In this document: positions 6,890-13,193 of the stretch, piece by piece | Layout: every line of letters begins with the position of its first letter | Position numbering within the stretch: position 1 is the stretch's first letter | Assembly: GCA_044450465.1 (NCBI GenBank) | Contig: JBIOJB010000070.1 | Span: forward strand, 1 to 15,665 | Direction of reading: 5' to 3' | DNA: 15,665 nucleotides | DNA from: JBIOJB01 sp044450465 | GTDB taxonomy: Bacteria > Chloroflexota > Dormibacteria > Dormibacterales > Dormibacteraceae | The notes under the pieces: generated by a model | What the model was told of the DNA's origin: nothing | Database searches by the model: none | Seen by the model: only the letters and a program-made list of their open reading frames with translations | Position numbers and translations under genes: made by a program

Positions 6890-8149
6890 TCAGCGACCGG
6901 TTTGGCCCACCTGCGACAGAGGCAGGCTCACCTCGAGTCGGAGCCCGGGGCGGTTGTCGTGCAGCGTGATCGAGCCGCCGTGCGCCGTGACGATCCACTT
7001 GGCGATGGAGAGTCCGAGCCCGGCGCCTGAGCCGTTGCGGCTCGGGCTCAGCCGGTGGAAGCGCTCGAACACCTTGTCGCGCTGATCAGCCGGGATGCCC
7101 GGACCGTGATCGGAAACCTCCAACGTGAGAGTCCGGTCGTGCCTGCGGCAGCTGACTTCGATCTTGGAGCCACGCGGGCCATGTGTCACCGCATTGTCGA
7201 CCAGGATCACGATCAGCTGCTTGAAGCGGTCCGCGTCGAGCTGAACCAGACCAGCCTCCACGTGCGCGGTTTTGACCACGCAGTCCTTGGCCGAGGCGAG
7301 CGGTTCGACGTCCTTGACCGCGGCTCGAACCAGGTCCGCCACCTCGACGTCGGCCAGCTGCAGCTCGGCGTCCCCTGAATCGGCGCGCGCAAGGGCCAGC
7401 AGGCTGGCCACCAAACGGCCCATGCGCTGCGATTCCTGCTGCATGGAGCTCAGGACATCCGAGTACTCCTCGATCAGCTGCTCCGGATGGCGCCGCAGCA
7501 CCTGTATGCCGGTGTCGATCACGGTGAGCGGGCTGCGCAGCTCATGCGAGGCGTCGGCGGTGAAGCTCTTCTGCCGGTCGAGCGTCTCGCGAATGGGGAC
7601 CAGCGCCCGGCCAGCCAGAAACCAACCCGCGAGCACGCTCACCCCGAGCATCGCTACGCAGGCGAGCGCGACTATCACGATGGCCTCGCTCTGCACCTTG
7701 TGTAGCGGTGCGAGGCTGTGACCGACCTGGAGCGCTCCGAGCGGATTGTTGTCTTCGACCAGGAGCTGGGAGGCGACCAGGACGTCGTCGGAGCCCGAGA
7801 AGCTCACGGTCTGGGTGCCGGAACGTTTGTGAAGCGCCGCGAGCGCAGCCGGTGCCAGCGGCCGCGTGTCGATGTTGGTCGGGTTGAAGACCGGTATTCC
7901 CGCCAGGTTCCAGACCAGGTAGAAGGTGCCGGTCGAGAAATTGGGGTGCTTCGCCTGGAACTCGCTCGCCGAGAGCTCCTCGAAGTCGACGGCGCCCTGG
8001 CGGGCCTCAGCGTTGAGGTTGCTCGTCTCCTGGGCGAGCAGGAAGCCGTTCATCGCGACCACGATCGCCGCCCCGAGGAGCAGGACCAGGACCATCAGCG
8101 CCGCCGCGTTTATCAGGGTTAGGCGCCACCTGGTGCGCGCAACGATCAC
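6890..8149 (-). CDS. Sensor histidine kinase
   Basis: This 419-residue membrane sensor kinase pairs with the response regulator directly upstream. Two transmembrane helices (about 11-33 and 155-180) frame an extracytoplasmic sensor loop of about 120 residues. The linker 'GRALVPIRETLDRQ' runs straight into the dimerisation helix, so a full HAMP domain is short or absent. The H-box 'FTADASHELRSPLTV' places the phosphorylated His at H202. The ATP-binding domain shows the N-box (N319 in 'LVDNAVTHG'), the G1 box 'DHGPGI' (347-352), the F-box 'VFERFHRL' and the G2 box 'GSGAGLGLSI' (373-382). The GTG start overlaps the regulator stop as GTGA. A longer in-frame start reaching 8281 would lie wholly inside the regulator gene and was rejected. 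The signal sensed is not evident. Confidence 0.93.
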   Translation of the reverse strand: MIVARTRWRLTLINAAALMVLVLLLGAAIVVAMNGFLLAQETSNLNAEARQGAVDFEELSASEFQAKHPNFSTGTFYLVWNLAGIPVFNPTNIDTRPLAPAALAALHKRSGTQTVSFSGSDDVLVASQLLVEDNNPLGALQVGHSLAPLHKVQSEAIVIVALACVAMLGVSVLAGWFLAGRALVPIRETLDRQKSFTADASHELRSPLTVIDTGIQVLRRHPEQLIEEYSDVLSSMQQESQRMGRLVASLLALARADSGDAELQLADVEVADLVRAAVKDVEPLASAKDCVVKTAHVEAGLVQLDADRFKQLIVILVDNAVTHGPRGSKIEVSCRRHDRTLTLEVSDHGPGIPADQRDKVFERFHRLSPSRNGSGAGLGLSIAKWIVTAHGGSITLHDNRPGLRLEVSLPLSQVGQTGR

Positions 8150-8868
8150 AGACGAACGGTATAACCCACCGAGCGAACTGTCTTGATGAGCTTTTTGGGA
8201 TGGTGGCGGTCGATCTTCTCGCGGAGGTAGTGGATGTATATGTCGACGACGTTCGACGAAGGCGCCGCGTCGTAACCCCACACGTGGTCAAGGATTCGCT
8301 CGCGCGTAAGGACCTGGTTTCGATGCCTCATCAGGAGCTCGAGCAGGCTGAACTCTTGGGCTGTCAGGTTGATCTCGGAGCCGGCCCTGGTGACGATCCG
8401 CGAACCGGGCTCCAGCATCAGGTCGGCCACCTGAAGACGCTCGGATGACTTGCCGCGTCTGAGCTGAACTCGCAGCCGGGCCAGCAGCTCTTCGATGGCG
8501 AAGGGCTTGGTGAGGTAGTCGTCTGCGCCCGCTTCGAGGCCGCGGACGCGCTCGGGGACCGTGTCCCGCGACGTGAGCATGATCACGGGCATCGTCAGGC
8601 CCCTGGACCGCATTCGCCGGCATACGGCCAGGCCGTCGAGCTCGGGCAGGGAGAGGTCCAGGATGACCGCGTCCGGCCTTTCCCGCTCCGCCGCCATCAG
8701 GCCCTGATCACCGCCTGCCTCGACCTGGGCTTGAAAACCCTCTTCGACGAGGATTCTCGAGATCATGTGGCTGAGCGAAACGTCGTCCTCGATCACGAGC
8801 ACAGTGGGCCTGCGCGTGGAGACAGGCAGGCGCGTGATCGACCTGCGCTGACTCTGGGCTGTCGCCAC
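8146..8868 (-). CDS. OmpR/PhoB-family response regulator
   Basis: The receiver domain has the acidic pair in 'VLVIEDD', the phosphorylated Asp in 'AVILDLSLPELDG' (D71 from the chosen start), the Thr/Ser switch in 'MLTSRD' and the conserved Lys in 'TKPF'. A C-terminal winged-helix DNA-binding domain follows ('LTAQEFSLLELL', 'LTRERILDHVWGYD', 'SNVVDIYIHYLREKI', 'TVRSVGYTVRL'). It should be phosphorylated by the downstream kinase and bind tandem direct repeats. The GTG at 8868 was chosen because a -10-like TAGCAT lies 7 nt upstream, which would give a leaderless message. An in-frame TTG at 8889 would add 7 residues. The pre-receiver extension of about 20 residues (rich in Ser, Thr and Arg) is longer than usual for the family. 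Confidence 0.92.
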   Translation of the reverse strand: MATAQSQRRSITRLPVSTRRPTVLVIEDDVSLSHMISRILVEEGFQAQVEAGGDQGLMAAERERPDAVILDLSLPELDGLAVCRRMRSRGLTMPVIMLTSRDTVPERVRGLEAGADDYLTKPFAIEELLARLRVQLRRGKSSERLQVADLMLEPGSRIVTRAGSEINLTAQEFSLLELLMRHRNQVLTRERILDHVWGYDAAPSSNVVDIYIHYLREKIDRHHPKKLIKTVRSVGYTVRL

Positions 8869-8875
8869 GGTCGCG

Positions 8876-8881
8876 ATGCTA
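8876..8881 (-). promoter_or_regulatory. Probable -10 element of the two-component operon
   Basis: On the minus strand the hexamer TAGCAT (TANNNT form) lies exactly 7 nt before the GTG at 8868, the spacing expected if transcription starts at the start codon. No good -35 box is visible at 17 bp; instead the GATTGGA direct repeat covers that area, as in activator-dependent promoters. Confidence 0.5.
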
Positions 8882-8890
8882 TTAGTCAAA

Positions 8891-8908
8891 GATTGGAATC
8901 AGATTGGA
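8891..8908 (-). promoter_or_regulatory. 11-bp-phased direct repeat (GATTGGA x2), probable regulator site
   Basis: GATTGGA occurs at 8891-8897 and again at 8902-8908, with an exact 11-bp period (TCCAATC on the coding strand). OmpR-family regulators bind head-to-tail half-sites with 10-11 bp spacing. The pair sits 9 bp upstream of the -10 of the regulator gene, over the -35 region, which fits direct activation and autoregulation. The repeat is read directly; the binding protein is inferred. Confidence 0.5.
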
Positions 8909-8936
8909 CGGTACGACAACCCCGAGCCCTGCGCCG

Positions 8937-8952
8937 TCTCATGAGATTCTCA
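8937..8952 (+). promoter_or_regulatory. 11-bp-phased direct repeat (TCTCA x2) with palindromic core
   Basis: TCTCA occurs at 8937-8941 and 8948-8952 with an exact 11-bp period. The first copy is also part of the perfect 10-bp palindrome TCTCATGAGA (8937-8946). The pair ends 11 bp before the -10-like TAGCTT of the divergent small gene, a layout mirrored by the other repeat pair on the opposite strand. It is probably an operator for the neighbouring regulator or another dimeric factor. Confidence 0.48.
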
Positions 8953-8963
8953 GCCACGACTGC

Positions 8964-8969
8964 TAGCTT
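8964..8969 (+). promoter_or_regulatory. Probable -10 element of the small envelope gene
   Basis: TAGCTT (TANNNT form) lies exactly 7 nt before the ATG at 8977, the same leaderless geometry as for the divergent regulator gene. The -35 region is occupied by the TCTCA repeats and shows no standard box. Confidence 0.48.
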
Positions 8970-8976
8970 GGCCTGG

Positions 8977-9285
8977 ATGAGCGTCTGGCCCGAGTCCGCG
9001 ACGGCGGCGCGAGACCGCGGCCTCGAGCGCCTGCACACGCTCACCGTGGCGTGCGCTGCGGGGGCGACGGCACTGGTGGCCGTCCTGTCGGTGCTGGCGG
9101 CGACCACCATCCCCGGCCACTCGTCTGGCGCACCTGCCGGCTCGGGCTCCGCGTCGACCGGCGGCTCGACGCAGGATGACCAGGGCCAGAACCTGGCTCA
9201 GAACCAGAACCTCAACCCGTTCGGCGGGTTCTTCGGCGGCGGGGGCGGCACGCCGGTTGCAGTCTCGGGCGGGTCTTCACCCTAG
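8977..9285 (+). CDS. Small single-pass membrane protein with Gly/Ser/Gln-rich tail
   Basis: This 102-residue protein has a short N-terminal cytoplasmic part ('ATAARDRGLERLH'), one hydrophobic helix at about 21-44 and a low-complexity tail rich in Gly, Ser, Thr, Gln and Asn that ends 'NPFGGFFGGGGGTPVAVSGG'. Topology is probably N-in with the tail outside. The ATG at 8977 was preferred to the in-frame ATG at 8941 because the latter lies inside the TCTCA operator repeat, while 8977 follows a well-placed -10 element. The gene is divergent from the two-component operon and shares its control region, so it is a good candidate target or accessory of that system. I do not recognise a family. The high GC of the tail could hide a chance frame, but the hydrophobic helix and the promoter support a real gene. 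Confidence 0.62.
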   Translation: MSVWPESATAARDRGLERLHTLTVACAAGATALVAVLSVLAATTIPGHSSGAPAGSGSASTGGSTQDDQGQNLAQNQNLNPFGGFFGGGGGTPVAVSGGSSP

Positions 9286-9321
9286 GCTGCGGGGGGGTGA
9301 GGCGGTCAGGTAACCGGGAGA

Positions 9322-9348
9322 GCGCCGGCCCCACCGCGGGACCGGCGC
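9322..9348. terminator. Bidirectional hairpin terminator between convergent genes
   Basis: GCGCCGGCCCC and GGGACCGGCGC pair over 10 of 11 positions around the loop ACCGC. The hairpin lies between the end of the small + strand gene and the end of the polymerase gene on the - strand, so it could serve both. No T-tract is present on either side. Confidence 0.5.
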
Positions 9349-9358
9349 CCAGCCCGGC

Positions 9359-10693
9359 TCAGCCCGGCTTCCGCTCGTCGGGGTGCCCGGTATTGCCGAA
9401 AGCGATGCGGTCTCTGACCACGGAGGCGCGCCCGAGCAGGCGCAGCCGCTGTACCGCATCCTCGCCGAATCGATCGCGGATCGTGTCGACGGCCGCCTCG
9501 AGCCTCTCGCGGCGCGGGCGCGCGGCGACGCCGAACAGATCGAGCTGCGCCGGAGGTCCTTCAACCAGTCCCGACATGCCGACCCCTAGTGTGCCGACGA
9601 GCCGGCGCGGCTCGCGCGCGGCAAGAAGCGTCAGCGCAGTGCGGTAGATCTCGTCTCCCATGAAGATCGGCTCGGTCAGGGTGGTCTGCTTGGAGAAGTG
9701 GCCCGCCACGGGTCGGTAGACGACGCCGACCGACACCACGCTCCCGCGTCGTCCCGCGGCACGCAGCCTGCGACCGACCATGTCCGAAAGCCGCATCAAC
9801 AGCTCCTCCAGCCCAGCCTGCGAGCTCGTCGGCCGGGCGATGACGTGCGAGTGGCTGTAGCTCTTGCGTGCGGCGCTCTCGAAGGCAGACACTTCGAATC
9901 CTCTCAGCCTGCGACCCCAGCCCCCGGCCACCTCTGAATGCATGCCCGCCTGCAGCAGGCGGTCGCCGGTCGCGCGCAGGAATTCCATCGGCGTGTGGAT
10001 CCCTGCCAGCTGAAGCCTTCTGGCGGTCGCTTCCGCGATGCCCGAAAGATCGGTGAGCTCCAGGCGTTCGAAGACCGCCACGAGGTTGCTGTGGTCGATG
10101 CGCTGCAGCCCGTCGCGCTTGTCGAGGTTCGACGCTTGCTTTGCCATCCAGATCGAGGTCGACACGCCAACCGAGCAGGTGACGTACTCGCCGATCTCCT
10201 CGCGGACCGCCTGCTTGATTGCGCGCGCGACGCCCTCCGGACCAAGCTTGGCCAGATTGGGGGTGCCGGCGAGGTTGACCGAAGCCTCGTCGATCGACAT
10301 CCGCAAGACATCGGGGCTGTGCCGCTCGACGATGTCCATCAAGCGGTCCGACGCGACCCGATAAAGCGGCGGGTTCGGCTCCCTGACCAGAATCCCGGGG
10401 AAGATGGCCCTGGCCTCGAAGACGCGCATCCCCGTCTTGATGCCGAGGTCGCGCGCCTCTCGCGACGAGGACACTATGGTGGCGGCGTTGGTCGCGTAGG
10501 CCGCGATCGCCAGCGGCCGGCCTCGGAGAGCCGGATCATGTTGCTGCTCGATCGAGGCGAAAGCGCAGTTCAGGTCGATGACGAGCGTGGCCGGATCCGC
10601 GGTGTTGAGCCCGAGCCGAATCGCCTCAGCAGATGGCGCCCTACCCACAGCGAGCAAATGTTCGCACCAACCGGCTGTTAGATCAAGGCCCAA
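9359..10693 (-). CDS. dinB: Y-family DNA polymerase (DinB/Pol IV-like)
   Basis: This 444-residue translesion DNA polymerase has catalytic acids D40 in 'LVIDLNCAFASIE' and D135/E136 in 'RMSIDEASVNL'. The steric-gate aromatic is F45. A helix-hairpin-helix-like thumb motif 'LSGIAEATARRLQLAGI' is at about 216-232. A little-finger domain follows, and a beta-clamp-binding pentapeptide QLDLF is at 383-387. The usual D-x-D-x-F-F of DinB reads D-L-N-C-A-F, so the second Asp and the residue before the steric gate differ. About 30 residues precede the polymerase core. The TTG at 10693 is supported by an AGAGG about 6 nt upstream, which overlaps the stop codon of the copper gene; a GTG at 10648 is an alternative. 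It is probably the last gene of an operon with the MFS and CopCD genes. Confidence 0.88.
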   Translation of the reverse strand: MGLDLTAGWCEHLLAVGRAPSAEAIRLGLNTADPATLVIDLNCAFASIEQQHDPALRGRPLAIAAYATNAATIVSSSREARDLGIKTGMRVFEARAIFPGILVREPNPPLYRVASDRLMDIVERHSPDVLRMSIDEASVNLAGTPNLAKLGPEGVARAIKQAVREEIGEYVTCSVGVSTSIWMAKQASNLDKRDGLQRIDHSNLVAVFERLELTDLSGIAEATARRLQLAGIHTPMEFLRATGDRLLQAGMHSEVAGGWGRRLRGFEVSAFESAARKSYSHSHVIARPTSSQAGLEELLMRLSDMVGRRLRAAGRRGSVVSVGVVYRPVAGHFSKQTTLTEPIFMGDEIYRTALTLLAAREPRRLVGTLGVGMSGLVEGPPAQLDLFGVAARPRRERLEAAVDTIRDRFGEDAVQRLRLLGRASVVRDRIAFGNTGHPDERKPG

Positions 10694-10702
10694 AGTGGCC
10701 CT

Positions 10703-11830
10703 CTAGCGAGGGGGCGGGAGGGCGGCCAGCACGGCAGCGGCGGCCAGGACTCCAAGGACCAGGGCGAGCTCAATCCGGTGACGGCGTAAAAGCGCGGCGG
10801 ACAGCGCCGCCCCGATCACGACGACCTTGACCATGAGCGCGTAGCCGTAGTCGGTGCCAAGCGCGGCGAGCGAGCCGAAATGAGAAAGGGCGAGCAGGAC
10901 CCCGCTGGCGGAGGCGACGGCGAAGGTGACGGCGGCGTATCGCGGGAAGCGCCGGTCGGGTTGGCGTAGGAATCCGGCGAGGCCGCCCGCCCACAACCCC
11001 ATCGCCGTGACGTGGACGCCCGTCAACAGCAGTCCGGCGCCTGCCAGCCCCTGAACCGCGTGGGCCGTGGCCCCGTCGAGGATCGCCATCACCGCACCGA
11101 TCCCGAGCACGGGCCACGGAGTCTCCAGGGTCCAGACCGCCCACAGGCACAGCGCGGCCGCGAGTCGGAGGCCAAGGAGACGGCCGAAGCCTGAGGCTCC
11201 GATCGCGATGGCCGTGTCAGGGTCGAACGAGAGGCTTGCTAGCTGGGCCAGGAAGAGAAGTGGCTCTGAGGCGATGAGAAGGACAATGCCGGCCGCCACC
11301 AGGCGGGCTGGTCTCTGTTGGCGGCGCATCACGACCTGGTACGCAACCACCCCGAAGGCGAGGGCGAACCCGACGAAGTGAACCCATCTCGCCAGCGCCT
11401 GAAGGCCAAGGCCCAGGGGGGTCGTGGTTCCGATCACCTCGGCGGACAGCAGCGCGGAGTAGGGGTTGGCGCTCGGCCGGCCGACCGTGAACGCGAAGGC
11501 CCCGCGCGAGGGGTGAGTATCCGCGGCGAGCACCTGCCAGCTCACGACGTAGGTCCCCGGCCGGCTCGAAGCCACGGGTGCGGTGAGGACCGAGCCGCGT
11601 GTTGTCACCGGTCCCGCGACCTGGTGGCCCGACGGGTCGTACACGTTCAGTCCCGCCCCGGCGGGAGTGACCGGCTCGGTGAAGATCAGGGTGACCGCCG
11701 CGGGCACGGTGGGGAGGACCGCGTTCGGGGCAGGGTCCGACTCGAGCAGCTGCGCGTGCGCAAGCGCCGCCTGTGGCAGCAGCGCTGCGGCAAGTCCGAT
11801 CGCGGCGCCGGCGAGCCGGCCCCGTCTCAG
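10703..11830 (-). CDS. CopC-CopD fusion copper protein (YcnJ-like)
   Basis: The N-terminal signal peptide ('RRGRLAGAAIGLAAALLPQAA') ends in A-L-A, so cleavage would expose His25 as the mature N-terminus, the expected Cu(II) ligand of CopC. The CopC domain (25-117) shows 'ESDPAPNAVLP' and the second ligand His106 in 'AADTHPSRGAFAFTVG'. A CopD membrane domain follows (about 140-370) with several helices, 'LTGVHVTAMGLWAGGLAGF' (269-287) and the C-terminal 'YGYALMVKVVVIG'. Such fusions are linked to copper uptake or resistance at the membrane. The reading frame has no ATG, GTG or TTG near the signal peptide. The only sensible start is CTG at 11830, which overlaps the MFS stop as CTGA, with GGAGG (11844-11848) 13 nt upstream. 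The longer frame from 12040 would add about 70 Arg/Gly-rich residues inside the MFS gene and was rejected. Confidence 0.86.
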   Translation of the reverse strand: MRRGRLAGAAIGLAAALLPQAALAHAQLLESDPAPNAVLPTVPAAVTLIFTEPVTPAGAGLNVYDPSGHQVAGPVTTRGSVLTAPVASSRPGTYVVSWQVLAADTHPSRGAFAFTVGRPSANPYSALLSAEVIGTTTPLGLGLQALARWVHFVGFALAFGVVAYQVVMRRQQRPARLVAAGIVLLIASEPLLFLAQLASLSFDPDTAIAIGASGFGRLLGLRLAAALCLWAVWTLETPWPVLGIGAVMAILDGATAHAVQGLAGAGLLLTGVHVTAMGLWAGGLAGFLRQPDRRFPRYAAVTFAVASASGVLLALSHFGSLAALGTDYGYALMVKVVVIGAALSAALLRRHRIELALVLGVLAAAAVLAALPPPR

Positions 11831-13110
11831 GAGTAGGCGGGCGCCTCCGCGCGCTCGAGGCGAACTGAGTCCACGGGAGCCGGCTTGGCTCTGCCGATTC
11901 GCAGCACCAGGCCCGCCGCGATCAGGCAGAGAAGCCCGGAGCTCATGAAGGCCAGCTGGTAGTCGCCGAAGTAGGTTCGCACCGCGCCCGCCGCAAACGC
12001 GATGGACGCCGCGCCCAGCTGGTGCGCCGCGAAGATCCACCCGTAAACAATGGCGAAGTTCTGCTGTCCGAACACCTTGCGCGCGAGCTGGACGGTCGGT
12101 GGCACCGTCGCGACCCAGTCGAGGCCGTAGAAAACGACGAACACGATCAGGCCGAACTGCGGGCTGCCAAGCACGTACGGCAGAAGCAGCAGCGAGAGGC
12201 CTCTCAGGCCGTAGTAGCCGAAGAGCAGCCAGCGGCTGTCGAACCGATCGGTCAGGTAGCCGGACGCGAGCGTGCCCACCACGTCGAACACCCCGATCAC
12301 GGCCAAAAGGCTGGCCGCTGTCACCTCAGCCATCCCGTGATCCATGGAGGCCGGGATGAGATGGGTGCCGATGAGGCCGTTGGTCGAGGCGCCGCAGATG
12401 AAGAAGCTGCCGGCGAGAAACCAGAAGTCGCGAGACCGAACCCCGACCCGAAGCCCGCGAAACGCGTTGGCGATGGGGCTTCCGACAGCCGGCTGCAGGA
12501 CCTCGACCTCCGCCGCGCCGTAGGCCTTCAGGCCCATGTCGCTCGGCCGGTTGCGGAGGAACAGCGCCACGAGCGGCGCCACCGCGAGGGCCGCAACGGC
12601 GATGGTGATCGAGACAGTGCGCCAGCCCAGGTTCTGCGCGAGCAGGCCGAGACCGGGCAGGAAGATGAGCTGGCCGGTGGCGCCGGCGGCGGTAAGCGCT
12701 CCGACCACCAGGCCGCGGCGCTGGACGAACCAGCGGGCGGCCACCGTGGCGGCAAGGACGGACGCCATGCACCCGGTGCCGAGTCCGACGACGACTCCCC
12801 ACAGCAGGTACAGCTGCCACGGCGTGCTCATCAAAGTCGTGAGCAGCGCCCCGGAGGCGACGGTGACGAGTGCACCCACAGTCACGACCCGGAGGCCGAA
12901 CCTGTCCATGAGCGCGGCCGCAAAGGGACCCATGAGACCGAACAGGACGAGGTTGATCGAAACGGCGACCGAGATGACCGCCCGGTTCCAGCCGAACTCC
13001 TGCTGCAGTGGCACGATCAGCACGCTCGGAGTCGCCCTGAAGCCGGCTGCGCCCATCAGGGCTACGAAGGTCACGGCGGCCACGACCCATGCGTAGTGGA
13101 CGCGTCTCAA
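11827..13110 (-). CDS. MFS transporter, oxalate/monocarboxylate-type
   Basis: This 427-residue, 12-helix integral membrane protein shows MFS motif A in both halves: 'GPFAAALMDRFGLR' (61-74) after helix 2, and 'SGYLTDRFDSRW' (283-294) at the matching place in the second half. 'LQQEFGWNRAVISVAVSINL' (35-54) is typical of the OFA/monocarboxylate-porter branch. A central cytoplasmic loop lies at about 186-228. The substrate is probably a small organic anion, but nothing in the sequence fixes it. The TTG at 13110 is favoured because a -10-like TAGAGT lies 7 nt upstream. It is the first gene of a leftward operon and overlaps the copper gene by 4 nt. Co-transcription with a copper protein could mean a role in metal handling, but this is speculative. 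Confidence 0.88.
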   Translation of the reverse strand: MRRVHYAWVVAAVTFVALMGAAGFRATPSVLIVPLQQEFGWNRAVISVAVSINLVLFGLMGPFAAALMDRFGLRVVTVGALVTVASGALLTTLMSTPWQLYLLWGVVVGLGTGCMASVLAATVAARWFVQRRGLVVGALTAAGATGQLIFLPGLGLLAQNLGWRTVSITIAVAALAVAPLVALFLRNRPSDMGLKAYGAAEVEVLQPAVGSPIANAFRGLRVGVRSRDFWFLAGSFFICGASTNGLIGTHLIPASMDHGMAEVTAASLLAVIGVFDVVGTLASGYLTDRFDSRWLLFGYYGLRGLSLLLLPYVLGSPQFGLIVFVVFYGLDWVATVPPTVQLARKVFGQQNFAIVYGWIFAAHQLGAASIAFAAGAVRTYFGDYQLAFMSSGLLCLIAAGLVLRIGRAKPAPVDSVRLERAEAPAYS

Positions 13111-13138
13111 GCGACCAACTCTAACTCGGGCGGTCGCT
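13110..13138. promoter_or_regulatory. Inverted repeat around the MFS promoter
   Basis: AGCGACC (13110-13116) and GGTCGCT (13132-13138) form a perfect 7-bp inverted repeat with a 15-nt spacer that contains the -10-like hexamer of the MFS gene. It could be an operator for a dimeric repressor. Short GC-rich inverted repeats also arise by chance at this base composition. Confidence 0.3.
13118..13123 (-). promoter_or_regulatory. Probable -10 element of the MFS-copCD-dinB operon
   Basis: TAGAGT on the minus strand lies exactly 7 nt before the TTG at 13110. This is the same leaderless arrangement as at the two promoters near 8870-8970. No clear -35 box was found. Confidence 0.4.
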
Positions 13139-13193
13139 CTTGATATTCCGGGCTCGGTTGTACTGGCGACGTGCCCCGTCGCATCATGCTTGG

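Noticed and set aside
8150..8281. N-terminal extension of the histidine kinase
   Set aside because: It overlaps the DNA-binding domain of the response regulator and reads as Arg/Pro/His-rich noise; the GTGA overlap gives a natural start.
11831..12040. N-terminal extension of the CopC-CopD frame
   Set aside because: It lies wholly inside the MFS gene, is Arg/Gly-rich and would displace the signal peptide from the N-terminus.
12022..13143. Long open frame on the + strand opposite the MFS gene
   Set aside because: It is rich in Arg, Glu, Asp, His and Gln with no recognisable domain and runs antisense to a clear 12-helix transporter; typical antisense shadow in high-GC DNA.
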